From Chinchilla lanigera (Eukaryota > Chordata > Mammalia > Rodentia > Chinchillidae): DNA of 64,000 bases. The notes under the pieces were generated by a model, which saw only the letters and a list, made by a program, of their open reading frames with translations, was not told where the DNA came from and did no database searches. The translations under genes and the position numbers were made by a program. Below, in pieces: positions 47,862 through 58,480 of the stretch. The DNA is taken from positions 4,715,254 through 4,779,253 of the forward strand of contig NW_004955516.1 of NCBI RefSeq assembly GCF_000276665.1, given 5' to 3'. Each line of letters starts with the position of its first letter. Position 1 is the first letter of the stretch.

Positions 47862-48270
47862 TTTTTTATTAGTACACATTTGCAGTGCGTAATGATCACA
47901 TTTATTGTGGGGAGTTGGTACTTGTACATGACACATTTTAATTCTTTTTACTTACTCTTCCCCACCCTCCTACCTCCATCTCATAGTCCCTTTGGCATTT
48001 GAAAAGATCTATCTCTCTAAATAGGGATTTGAGATTCATCTTCTGTGTTTTAGATCTTCCTTCTCCCTTTCCCTGCCCTACTTCTGCAGGTACATAATAT
48101 TTCCATTGGGGATTTTGTTGTGTAAGTCAGTATACATTGTGTTGTTTCCTTTTTCTCTCTTAAGAGTCAGCATTCTTGTCTCCTAATATCTTTTATGACT
48201 GATGATCCATCAGCTTTCTACTTTCCAAAATTTTGTTGTTTGTACCTTCTGTTTTCTCAAGCGTTGTGGT
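47862..48270 (-). mobile_element. L1 3' UTR fragment
   Basis: 'ttttttattagtacacatttgcagtgcgtaatgatcacatttattgtggggag…gtacttgtacatgacacattttaattc' matches the same 3' UTR class as 35735-36000, diverging further on. Confidence 0.6.
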
Positions 48271-50118
48271 TTTATGCCTGTAAAATATGTTATTGAGATT
48301 AGTTTGTTAAATATACTATCTTTATCTGTACATCTTGTATAATTCTATTATGATTCATAGTTACATCTATTTCATGTAGAAGCTTAATCTTTTGCCCTTT
48401 ACATAGATAGTATACAATAAAGCAGAACTATAAAAGCTGAAGGTAAACATGGACTATCTAGGGCAAAAGGAAAAATAAACAGAGTTTTGTGTCTTGGACT
48501 GTGTACTTGACCTTGAGCTTTGGTCCTTCCTTTTCCAGGGTTCCATATTTGATTAAGACATTTATGAGTGTTTTCTCTCACAAGCACCCAATATTACCAG
48601 TTCCCTGAAGTATACACTGTCTTTATTTGGTGTCTGCATTCAAGAATATGTCATACATAGTACTTAGGATGATGTCCCAGAACTGCTTTCTAAATTCCTG
48701 CTACTTCTCATAGTGTAGGCCCGAGAAGTACAATGACCAGAAAGGAAAAAGTACTCACTTGTGTGGGGGTTTGTGTGTATAATTTTGGTCCAGAATTTTT
48801 TTGAACCCAGTATTGACTGTGCTGTCAGTTCTCATTCAGCTTGCTGACATACATTTCAGTGCTCATAAATAAGGGAAGCCCACATTCCTGGATGAGAAGC
48901 TTGGCAGTGCAAGCTGATTCTTATTCAGGCACATGTGTTCCAGCCTTCCCAGAAAGCTAAAAAAATACAGATTGTAGTCCCTTCCAAAATCTGTGACCCA
49001 GATGCTCCCTCTTTGGGATGTGCTGCCCTTGTTTTCCCTTCCTACACTGAAAACTCAGAGGAAGGCAGGGGGGAAAACCCTCTGACCTCTTCTAGGAGAG
49101 CTGCCATATCTTGCCATTACCAGTGGCAGCCTGTCGTATCACCTCCTGTTTCTTCACTTACATCCAGAAAAGAAAAAAAAGAATAATTCAGATGTTTCTG
49201 AAGCACTAAACATCTAAAGCTTGTTTACCAGTTCCCCTAGTATCTGATCCCTTAAACCCCACCATGTAATTTTTGGTCCAGAAAACTGTCATGGAAGCCC
49301 TCTGGGCTTCAGTTTTCTATAATATAAGGAGATAAAAACCTATGGTCTCTTTCAGATTTTAATAAATATCCTTTATCTGTTTTTACCCAGACTGCACTGT
49401 GGAATATTTATATTTATACAGATTCCATTTTAAGAACCAAATGGAAATGCAAGATATCATAGAAACCCTATAATTAAGGTTCATTATTAGGGAGGATGGA
49501 CAGTCTATTAATCAAGCAAAGAAAGAGAGTTGCTTTTCTTTCTCCATAGGATATTAGTTACTGCTTTGGGGAAGACAGTTTAAGGTATTTTAGACAAAAA
49601 CAGGAATAAGCAATCCTGTAGCCAGACACATGGAAATTATGAGACATACTGCAGGGCACTGGTGGTGGGGAGAGAGAGACAGAACTGGAGAGGGGAGTTG
49701 CTCTGGCTGATGGAATGGCCAAGGGAGGTAAGAGAACTGAGGTTGGGATGAACAATCATTGCTTTTGCCTCTGTTCCTGGAGAAACCTCTGGAAAGACTG
49801 AGGAGGAGTAGAGGCATGGGCACTGGAGACACCCAGCCTGGGGGATTTACCTTAAGGAAATAAGGCAGACTGAAAGTGGAACTGGACATGGATATAGTAA
49901 TGAGCTGAAGTCCAGGAAGCTAGGCTTCCACCTCTAATTGCACAACTAAGTAGCTGGATGACGTGGTCAGGTCTAGCCTTCGTGTTTCTTTTCATCTGTC
50001 ATATTAACATCCTGAATATAAAGGTTCCTTTATATTTGTGAAAATACAATTTTTTAATAATAATATTAGTTACTGACTACTATTTGACCCCATTCTAATA
50101 ACCAATAAATTTTGTTTA
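48271..50118. other. No recognised gene or repeat
   Basis: About 1.8 kb of unique-looking sequence with CT/GA-rich patches. No coding feature supported. Confidence 0.4.
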
Positions 50119-50237
50119 TTTTTTGAGACAGAGCTTACTATATTGCCCAGGCTGGTCTTGAAGTCCTGGGCTCAAAGGAATCTCCAGTCTCAGCCTCTTA
50201 AGTAGCTGGGATTACAGATGCATGCCACAATGCCTGA
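50119..50237 (-). mobile_element. 7SL-derived monomer (FLAM/proto-B1-like), minus strand
   Basis: 'ttttttgagacagagcttactatattgcccaggctggtcttgaagtcctgggctcaaaggaatctccagtctcagcctcttaagtagctgggattacagatgcatgcc'. It lacks the B1 internal duplication and therefore looks older than the B1 copies here. Confidence 0.8.
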
Positions 50238-51465
50238 AAGGATTCTGAACCAAAGAACTAGAGATTACTGTAAATTTAAATGAACTATTCAAGCCAATAT
50301 ACCATTTGAATGCGAGGCTAGAGTCCTTGCTTCATTTCTCATTACAGGTGTAAACTTAAGAAAGTTACCCTTTGCCCAGTTTTCCAGGTCTTGAACTCTA
50401 AGCACAGCCTTTTTGCCAGTGCTCTAGGCTAACTTCCTCATGAAAAATGGTTTCAAGCTGGTCTGCTGCTGCGTCTTCCTAAAAAGGCATTGCTTAAAGT
50501 GCAAGGAAAGCACTGAAGCCCTTTGGAGAAAGGGAGCCTTTCAGAACTCTGGGCTCAGCATGTCTGGGAGGTCCTTTGCTAGGCAAGTTTTGACATGATT
50601 GGATGTGACTTTTTTTTAAATGAAGCACTATTTTCCAGGACCTTATACTCTGCACTTAACTTAGTACATGTAGCACTTAACTTAACCTTGCATTTAAATT
50701 AGTATATGAGGCACTCATTTGTAGTAAGTAAGATTTGGAAAGTTATATCTGAGGAGAAAATCTGCTTGGCTTTGTCAAAGTTTACACAAAGTGTCAGCAT
50801 TGCCAAGGGGCCAACATGATTCCCTGTTTCTATTTTTGCACTGTGCAGCTTCCCTGTCCCCGGTGAGTACTTACTGAAAGAGCCAAAGCTGGTGATTTTG
50901 CTATGCTTTTTAATCTTGGACCTTTTCAGACCATTTCTGGAGCAAATAGGAAAGTAGCATGAGAGACAAAACCAGTTACCTAAGAAGAAAATGGGTGGAA
51001 GAAATACAGTGAAGCTGTAAGAGCCTTCTTTCACTTTGAGTTGTATTTCAACAAATGCCCTCTTGTCAAACTACCCATGTCATCCCTACTTTTATTTTAG
51101 AATAGGATATTAAATGATATTTTAACATTTGATGTAAAATAAATTTTAAAAGCCATAACACAAAATTATATATTATGGCTGCTGTTATGCAACAATGAGT
51201 TTTCATAGTGAAAAATCATTAGAAGTGATATTTGAAAATAAAAATAGTTTTGAATTACGAGTGCTTGTATCTGTTCACAGTATGTTTGTTAATTGTTATA
51301 TGGTCTTTTAATTAAACAACCACAGAACTTTAAAATGGGTTCTCCAATAGAAGATGGGCAAAGGATATACATGAATGAGAAATTCACAAAAGAAGCAAAA
51401 CATATCAAGAAACATGTCAAAATTACACAATTTTATTTATGTCAAACTGCAATTTGTGATTTTTA
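50238..51465. other. Mostly unrecognised; short old L1 piece at its end
   Basis: 51345-51425 ('aatagaagatgggcaaaggatatacatgaatgag…acaaaagaagc') resembles the L1 ORF2 C-terminal text. The rest shows no gene or repeat. Confidence 0.4.
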
Positions 51466-51469
51466 ATTT

Positions 51470-51775
51470 TATTTGTCAGCTTGACTGGGTTGTGAAGTGT
51501 CCAAACATTTGGCCAGATATTTGGGTATGTCTATGATAGCCTTTCTGGGTGATGTTAACATTTGAATCAGTAGGTTGAGTAAAGCAGATAGTTCTGCCTA
51601 AGACAAGTGGGCCTCATCCAATCAGTTGAAGACCTGAACAGAACAAGGAGGGAGAGGGGTGGAGAGAAGGGAAGAAAAGTGTGTGTAAGAGGAGTTAGAA
51701 TGGGTTATGTGTGGATAGAGATTTAGGAGACACATATATCCTATTAGTTCTGTTTCTTTGAAGACTAATACAACG
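51470..51775 (+). mobile_element. LTR-like repeat of the same type as 517-1160
   Basis: 'tttgtcagcttgactgggttgtgaagtgtccaaac', 'gttaacatttgaatcagtaggttgagtaaagcag', 'gtgggcctcatccaatcagttgaagacctgaac', ending 'tatcctattagttctgtttctttgaagactaatacaa'. This is a common mammalian interspersed repeat; LTR class is inferred from TG…CA-type ends. Confidence 0.5.
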
Positions 51776-51788
51776 TTTTAACAATAAT

Positions 51789-51800
51789 AAAAACAGATGA
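51789..51800 (+). repeat. Left target-site duplication of the HMGB1 retrocopy
   Basis: aaaaacagatga, identical to 52956-52967. Confidence 0.85.
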
Positions 51801-52955
51801 GGCAGTACATTGAGCTCAGTAGAGACAGCACTGGGGCAAGTGAGAGCCAGATGGGCACTGGGTGACTCCCTGTCTCACTGAAGAAAACAAGTAAACATGG
51901 GCAAAGGAGATCCTAAGAAGCCCAGAAGCAAAACGTCTTCATATGCATTCTTTGTGCAAAACTGCCAGCAGGGATACATGAAGCACCAGATGCTTCTGTC
52001 AACTTCTCAGAGTTTACTAAGAAGTGCACACAGAACTGGAAGACGATGCCTGCTAAAGAGACAGGGAAATCTGAAGGCATGGCAAAGGTGCATGAGGCCT
52101 ACTATGAAACAGAAATGAAAACATATATCCCTCCTACAGGGAAACAAAGAAGTTGTTCAAAGATTCCACTACACCCAAGAGGCCTCCTTGGGCCTTCTTC
52201 TTGTCCTGTTCTGAGTATCACCCCAAAATCAAAGTAGAACACCCTGGTCTATCCATTGGTTATGTCTCAAAGAAACTGGGACAGATGTGAAATAATACTG
52301 TGGCAGAGGAAAGCAGCCTTACCAGAAGAAGACTGCTAATCTGAAGGAAAAATACAAGAAGTGGAATACAATGCTGCCTATTGAGCTAAAGGAATAGGGA
52401 AGTTATTAAGGCTGAAAAAGGAAGAAAAAAGGAGAAAGAGGAGGAAGACAAAGAGGAAGATGAAGAGGATGAAGATAAAGATGAAGGTAAAGATGATGAT
52501 GAATAAGTTGATTGTAGCACAGTTCTCTTTCTTCTCTGTAAAGCATTTAACCACTCTGTACATAACTCACTCCTTTTAAAGTAAAAAATTAAAATGTAAT
52601 ACTGTAACATTTGTTTTGAAGCTGTACAGTATCTTCTTTCATATAGTTTACACACTACTGAATGTGTCTTTAGATAGCCCTGTCCTGGTGGCATTTTTAG
52701 TAGCCACTAACCTTGATTGGTATCGTACGGTGGTTGTAAATTGGCATGGAAATTTAAAACAGGTTCTTGTTGGTGCACAGCACAGATTAGTTATATATGT
52801 GGACAGTAGCTCTTTTCATTTTCAGTTGTCTCTGGCTCAGCTTACATGTAATAATTGTTCTGTTAACTAAATATCATTCCATAATAGCAAAATATGTTGC
52901 AGCTATTTTGTTGACATTCTGAATGCTTCTAAGTAAATACAGTTTTTTTAATTGA
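51801..52955 (+). pseudogene. HMGB1P: HMGB1 processed pseudogene (intronless retrocopy)
   Basis: This is a reverse-transcribed copy of the mRNA for HMGB1, the nuclear DNA-bending protein with two HMG boxes and an acidic tail. It spans the 5' UTR end (51801-51896), a start codon at 51897 and [10 protein letters not shown]...SSYAFFVQ of box A. An out-of-frame continuation follows ('EMKTYIPP' near 52102-52128), then box B text, the Asp/Glu-rich tail at about 52437-52503, a stop at 52504-52506, and about 450 bp of 3' UTR. There are no introns where the parent gene has them. A deletion frameshift occurs around residue 27-32 and more stops lie in box B, so no HMGB1 protein can be made. Flanking 12-bp duplications show L1-mediated insertion. 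Confidence 0.95.
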
Positions 52956-52967
52956 AAAAACAGATGA
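52956..52967 (+). repeat. Right target-site duplication of the HMGB1 retrocopy
   Basis: aaaaacagatga, identical to 51789-51800. The retrocopy's own A-tail is very short or merged with this A-run. Confidence 0.85.
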
Positions 52968-52970
52968 ATG

Positions 52971-53130
52971 GGCCAAGTGTGGTGGTGCATGCTTGTAACC
53001 CCAGCACTTGGGAGGCTGAGGCAGGAGGATAACTGCAAGCTTGAGGCCAGCCTGGACTACATAGTGAGTTGAAGGCCAGTCTGAACTACATAGTGAGACC
53101 CTGTCTCAAGAAACGAAAAAACAAACCAAC
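52971..53130 (+). mobile_element. B1 SINE
   Basis: 'ggccaagtgtggtggtgcatgcttgtaaccccagcacttgggaggctgaggcaggagg', then the duplicated core 'ggccagcctggactacatagtgagttgaaggccagtctgaactacatagtgagaccctgtctc' and an A-rich tail. gaatg flanks it at 52966-52970 and 53131-53135. Confidence 0.95.
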
Positions 53131-53135
53131 GAATG

Positions 53136-53500
53136 TATAAAGAAAATGTAGTCTATATACACAATGGAATACTATTCAGTTGTAAAGAATGATAAATTTG
53201 AGTCATTTGTAGGCAAATGGATGCACCTGAGATCATAATGTTAAGTGAAATAAATCAGACACATAAGCATAAATATTACATGTTTTCTCTTATATGAGAA
53301 ACCCAATGCATAAATAATTTAAAGAGAAAAATAAAAGATAGATAAATACAAAATAGGGAGATACATCCTTTGCAAATGGGAAAGGGATCCAGCGATGGAG
53401 GTAGGGGAAAGAGAGGGGAGGATAAGGGTAAATACAAAGAATTAAGATGTGTAATCCTTATGTACAACAATATGTGCTAATAAACATAAAAATTAAAATG
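53136..53500 (+). mobile_element. L1 3' end (ORF2 C-terminus and 3' UTR)
   Basis: 'tataaagaaaatgtagtctatatacacaatggaatactattcag', 'gatcataatgttaagtgaaataaatcagac', then purine-rich 3' UTR. The phrase 'acagatgaatg' left of the B1 is the natural upstream continuation of this L1 text, so the B1 and the HMGB1 copy appear to sit inside the same L1 fragment. Confidence 0.8.
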
Positions 53501-53534
53501 TCATTTTATGTCTGTTATACACAATATATATTCA

Positions 53535-54352
53535 ATATTAGTACCTTCTAAAATTCATGGAGAAGTGTATTATGGTTTGTGTCTAGATGTCCTCCCAAAG
53601 CCTCATGCAGTTTTAGATGGGGATCTTTCAGAGGTGACTGAATCTAGAGTTTGAAATTTTTTATGGTCTAATGCTGGAATTAAGTGTGTGGGTGTTACAC
53701 CTGCCCCAGGGCATGTAGCCTGCATACAATACAAGGAATAGAAAGAGGTTTCTCTTGCTCTCATTCTGTTGTTGCTTTTGCTCCCTTCCACTGCCATGAA
53801 CTGTTGCTCCTCTGCCATGCCACGCTGCCTTGGAGCCAGCTGATTATGGACTGAAACTTCTACAAATTGTGAGCTAAATAAACCTTTCCTCCTTTAACTT
53901 TGCTTGTTGAATATTTTGTCTCAGCAATGAGAGATAAATAACTAAGACAAAATCCTCACCCCTAGTACTTTAGAATGTAACCTTATTTGAGAATATGATA
54001 CTTGGAGATATATTTAGTTAAAATGAGGTATTACTGGAATATTGTGAAAGGTCTCTAATCTGATATAATGGGTGTCCTTATAAAAAGGGGGATATTTAAA
54101 GGCAGAAAAATATCATATGATGATGAAAGTAGAGATAAGGTGATGATTCTATAAGCCAAAGAACAGCAAGAATTGCCCACAGCCATCAGTGAGCTAGCAG
54201 AGGGACATGGAACAGATTCTCATATCCTTCAGAAAGAACTAACCTTGCCAACACCTTGACCTCAGAATTCCAACTCCCAGAACTGTGAGATAATAAATTC
54301 CTGTTGTCTAAGCCATCAGTTTGTGGTACTTTATTATGTTCACCTAGCAAAT
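53535..54352 (+). mobile_element. MLT1 LTR, split by a younger MaLR LTR
   Basis: The left piece ends near 53565 ('accttctaaaattcatggagaag'). The right piece 53950-54352 has classic MLT1 text: 'tagtactttagaatgtaaccttatttgag', 'atgggtgtccttataaaaag', 'gccaacaccttgacctcagaattccaactcccagaactgtgagataataaattcctgttgtctaagcc'. It is one old LTR interrupted at 53566-53949. Confidence 0.8.
53566..53949 (+). mobile_element. MaLR LTR nested in MLT1
   Basis: Starts 'tgtattatggtttgtgtctag', with 'ctgccatgccacgctgccttggagccagctgattatggactg', 'gagctaaataaacctttcctcctttaac', and ends 'ataactaagaca'. Close relative of 16373-16795 and 62458-62882. No clear 5-bp duplication remains. Confidence 0.85.
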
Positions 54353-54399
54353 TAATATATGTATCATATCAGAAAAAAATTAAGATAGGTACAATGCAG

Positions 54400-54800
54400 T
54401 GTTGATACAACTATGGACAAATGAGTACTCATAAAGTTGGAGAAAGTGTGAATAAGTACCTCATCCAGCAAAATACAATTTTATACATATGCACAAACTC
54501 TCAAGAGTTTAATAGAATTATAGTTTTAGAGCTACTAGTAAGTATACAAATTTCAAGCAATTAAAGTTTGTATCAGTAGTGGAATGGTTAAAAAGTTGTT
54601 ACATTAATTATATGAATTGAATATATTTTGTTCAAAGAATAAAATAGATTTATACGAATTAGTAAGAAGAAGACAGTCCTTGATATGCTGGTTGGTGAAT
54701 AAATCAATTTTCAAAAATGTATGTAGTTATGATCTCATCAGTGTAAAAACTAAAAATGAAATTTAAAAGTATATATATGCATATATATATTATAAGTAAG
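54400..54800 (+). mobile_element. Possible ancient L1M 3' portion
   Basis: 'tcagtagtggaatggttaaaaag…', 'tggttggtgaataaatc' and the AT-rich context resemble degraded L1M ORF2/3' UTR. Weak. Confidence 0.35.
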
Positions 54801-55400
54801 TATTGGAAAAATGTGCATACACAATAAGACTAAATGTGGTTATCTTTTGGGACAACTGTTAGGAGCACAGAATTTAATCCCTTTCTGCTATGTATTGTTT
54901 CTTGGCTTGTTTTACAATGAGAAGGAATTCCTTATCAAAAAGATAGAAAGCATTGTTTCAGAAAAAAGTTCTTCCTATTTAAATTCCTGGTCAAAGCTTC
55001 CTACAGGCTCATCTAACCACAGAAATTCCCCCTTCCTCCCTTATCGGATCCTGGCCCCAGAACACTTAATGCTGGTGCACTTGCTTACTCCAGAATGCTC
55101 ACATTCTAAGGCTGTGCTGACCAAAGTGATGATGACCACGACTGTAGACAATGAATAGGGACGTCCTAGTTGCAGACTCCTCAATAAATTTATTCCCCTC
55201 CACACCTATTAATGATTCCATATTGAGTCTAAATCTCTATTATCATAGCATGCTTTTTATGCTTCCTCAGTTTAGCTCAAAATTTTCTTTGTTGCAACTT
55301 GGCTTAGAAGTGAGTTCATGGAATATAGTTCTTAATAGCATTTAGGTGTTCTTTTGCAAATTCTCAATTTTTATGCTAATAACAATAGCATTTTATGGAC
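54801..55400. other. No recognised feature
   Basis: A 115-codon plus-strand frame (54811-55158) crosses this stretch without recognisable similarity; not called as a gene. Confidence 0.4.
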
Positions 55401-55500
55401 CAAATATTTTTATTTTTTAAAGTCTTTTTGAGCTATGACTGGCATACAATAGATAGCACATATTTAAAGTATACAGATTTGATGTGTTTTTTAAGCATTT
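55401..55500 (-). mobile_element. L1M 3' terminal fragment
   Basis: 'tctttttgagctatgactggcatacaatagatagcacatatttaaagtatacagatttgatgtg' is the usual antisense L1M 3' UTR text. Confidence 0.65.
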
Positions 55501-55885
55501 ATTTAGTTTGTAGGTGATTTCTTATACAGCAAAGTAAAACTAATATAAATTTGAATACTGAGAATGGAGTGCTATTATAGTAAAAACCTAAAAAGTGGAA
55601 GTAGAGTAGTTTCAGAATTCAGAAGCGAGTACAACCTGGAAAGACATCAAAGGAAGGAGTTAGGGAGACTGAATCTTTGAAGAAATCTAATTTCTAACTC
55701 ACAGAAACTATGAGATCATAAATATTTGCTAGTTTAAATTTACAAACTATGCAGTGATAGATAATTAAAGCATTTTTCTTTTAATATCTGAAAGAGTTAT
55801 AATTAGGTAACCTCTCTCTTCCTGATATTGGTCTTTTTTTGGTCATCTTTCTTTTTTTTCCGGATTAGTCTGTCCAGAGTTTTAT
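55501..55885. other. Mostly unrecognised; possible LTR end near 55690-55760
   Basis: 'cacagaaactatgagatcataaatatttgctagtttaaatttac…atgcagtgatagataatt' resembles the 3' end of an MLT-type LTR. The rest is unassigned. Confidence 0.3.
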
Positions 55886-55926
55886 CTCCTTCCTTCCTTC
55901 CTTTTTTCCCTCCTTCCTTCCTTCTT
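55886..55926 (+). repeat. (CTTCC)n/(CTTC)n low-complexity tract
   Basis: Pyrimidine tract 'tccttccttccttccttttttccctccttccttcc' type repeat. Confidence 0.9.
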
Positions 55927-56220
55927 CTCTTCCATCTTGCACACTCTAGTTTCTCTTCAGATCAAATAAATCTTCCCCCCTTCCATCTTTGCAAGGGAGG
56001 ATGCTATCTGCAATAGATTAAAGTAGATAGATTTATTTAGGATTTATAATATGTCTTTAACTTATCAAAATTTACCTTTAAATGATATATTGCTTCATGT
56101 ATAGGGTGTGCAAAACTTTTAACAGTATATTTTTGGCCCACATCTTAGCCTTTATTTCATTGATTTTGTACATCTTATATATGTGTTAAAACCTATAATA
56201 CATTGACAGATTTTTTCCTC

Positions 56221-56319
56221 AATAGTTATCTTTTAATAGATTAATAAAACTTGTATTTATCTTTATAAAAGATGGTAATTTACTTTTAATAGTTATCTTT
56301 TAATAGATTAATAAAACTT
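56221..56319 (+). repeat. Local tandem duplication, 67-bp period
   Basis: The 32 bases at 56221-56252 (aatagttatcttttaatag… ending ataaaactt) are repeated identically at 56288-56319. Confidence 0.9.
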
Positions 56320-56521
56320 TTATATTTATGCTTTAATAAAAGTGTCTCTGGTGCTTTTCGGTTCTCACATAGATCTTTTTCTTCCACCTGAAGATCTTTG
56401 TTTAGTACTTCTTGTAATGTAGGTCCGTTGATAATGAATTCTTTCAGCTTTTGTTTGTATAAGCAAATATTTCATTCCTTTCAAAAGATACTGTCATTAG
56501 GTATAGTAGCCCATGTGAGGT

Positions 56522-56895
56522 TTCTTTCTTTTTTTTTTTTTTTGTTTTTGTCCTTTAGTATAGTCACTTCTTGGTGTTTGCAAGGAACTTTTTCCAGGCC
56601 CCCCACAGATACCAAACTTCATATACACTCATGTCCCATATATAAAATGTAGTTTTTACATAGAACCTATTTACACTCTTTACTAGAGTTTAAATTATCT
56701 CTAGATTACTTATAAAGCAATACAATACAAATTCTATGTAAATGATTATAATTACTTTTAGTAAATAATGACAAGGAAAAACATCTGTGCATATTCAGTA
56801 TGATGCAAAATTTTCCTCAAGTATTTTTAATCTACAGTTAGTTGACTCTGTGGATAGGAAAACCATGGACATGCGGGGCTGGCTGTACTTTAAAT
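56522..56895. mobile_element. Tigger-type element nested in L1M
   Basis: Same element as 6228-6578: 'ccaggccccccacagataccaaac', 'tatataaaatg', 'ttaaattatctctagattacttataaagcaatac', 'aataatgacaaggaaaaacatctgtgcatattcag', 'gactctgtggataggaaaaccatgg…gctggctgtac'. L1M 5' text lies on both sides. Diverged, no transposase. Confidence 0.7.
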
Positions 56896-56995
56896 ATGTT
56901 GCTCCACTGTCCTTTGGCTTGGATTATTCCTAGTGAAAGGTCTGCCGCCTGCTTAAGTTTGTTACTCTGTCTTATGTGTCTTTTTTATTTTAAAG

Positions 56996-57058
56996 AGAAA
57001 AAAACAAAAACAAAATAACAAAAACAAAGACAAAAACAAAACAACACAAAAACTATAA
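56996..57058 (+). repeat. A-rich (CAAAA)n-like tract
   Basis: Repeated 'caaaaa', 'caaaaca' units; probably an eroded A-tail or simple repeat inside the L1M region. Confidence 0.7.
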
Positions 57059-57623
57059 AAATGATACAGAATTTCTAAACAAGATGATAGGAAACCAACA
57101 ATGGTTGTTGTATTGCTTATTGTATCTTCACAGCAATTGCTCAGATAACCAGATATAGGTATGCAAGATTGAGCAAACAATTGACCATTAACTGTTCCTT
57201 TCAATAAACCAATAGAAATTAGTAATACAATTATCTTAGCTATAATATGTCTTTTTTCCTCTAGCAATTTTGGCATTTTCTTTATATCTTTTATTTATTA
57301 ATTTCATGCAATGTATCTTGATGTTTTATTCATATTTCTTGTGATTAGGAATAATTGAACTTTTTGGGATCTATGAGTGGTAGTTTTAATCAAATTAGAA
57401 AAATTTCAGCTATTATTTCTTCAAATATTTTTTGGTTCTTTTATGAACTGTGATTGCATCTTTGTTATACCACTTGAAATTGCCCTAGAGCTGAATAATC
57501 ATTCATTTTAGTTTTTTCCTCTACATATTTCATTTTTGATAACTTGTATTGCAATGGTTTCAGATTAGTAATTTTTTCTCTAGTATATATTTGGCTATTA
57601 ACTCTATCCAGTGTGTGCATCTT

Positions 57624-57646
57624 TGTGTGTGTGTGTGTGTGTGTGT
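57624..57646 (+). repeat. (TG)n microsatellite
   Basis: Pure TG for about 23 bases, followed by a further short TG run at 57650-57658. Confidence 0.95.
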
Positions 57647-58480
57647 ACATGTGTGTGTTATTAGTTTCCATGTCTGCAACATGCTCATTTTTCTGGCTCC
57701 TGGGACATATCAAATATAGTTTAGGTATCTGTTTAATGGCTTTATGTATGAATTCTAACATCTGTGTCACATCTGTACTTCTATTGATTGACTTTCTCCC
57801 CATTGTCTTTTGCATTTTCCTGATTCTTTGCATACCTCATGATTCTTGATTCAATGTCAGGCATTATGAATTTTACCCTTTTAAGTGCTGGGTATTTTTG
57901 TATTCCTCGAGACATTGCTCAGTTTTGTACTTGCATGTAGGTAGCTTACTTGAAAACAATTTAATCCTTTCATGGCTTGTTTTTACTTTATTAGGTGGGA
58001 CCAGATTTGTAGCCTAGAAGTAATTTCTTCTCCACTCCTGAGGCTATCCTTTTCTGTGTACTCTGAGTACCACTGTGCTGTGAATGGCAAGGTGTTTTCA
58101 TTCTGGTTGGTGGAAACACATGCTATTCAAATTGCTCTTCAGGGATTTTGGATGGTTTTGCCATCAGTGTCAGGTAGTTTCCTTCTTGTGCTGATCAGTA
58201 CTCAGCTAAACACTTGAGGAAGACCCTCTGCAGGTCTCTGGAGTCCTGTATTTTAGTCTGTCTCAATTCTGTAACTCTGCCCTACAAACACTATCTATCT
58301 TGACTTCCTCAGACTCTCAGTTCCATCTAAACAACCGAGGGAGACAGTTGAGCTCCTTCCATGTTTCCCCTACCTGTTCTGTGGTCTGGAAACTCTGTTG
58401 CCAGTGTGCTGGTGCAATAAGAGGACTTACTTTATTTTTCCTTTTCATAAGAATCATTGTTTTATGGTGTCTGACAGCAA

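Larger units (their letters stand above)
56000..58480 (-). mobile_element. Old L1M 5'-region fragment, minus strand
   Basis: Plus-strand text is the antisense of old L1M/L1ME 5' sequence: 'cttgtaatgtaggtccgttgataatgaattctttcagcttttgtttg' (56411-56460), 'ctccactgtcctttggcttgg' (56903-56923), 'cagctattatttcttcaaatattttttgg' (57406-57434), 'gattcaatgtcaggcattatgaattttaccc' (57849-57879), and 'ctgatcagtactcagctaaacacttgaggaagaccctctgcag' (58191-58233). It is split by a Tigger element and simple repeats. No open frame encodes anything recognisable. Confidence 0.65.

Noticed and set aside
52386..52694. Serine/leucine-rich minus-strand frame
   Set aside because: It is antisense to the HMGB1 acidic-tail codons.
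53561..53954. 5-bp target duplication for the nested MaLR LTR
   Set aside because: agaag and aaatc do not match; only the TG...CA ends and the MLT1 flanks support the boundaries.
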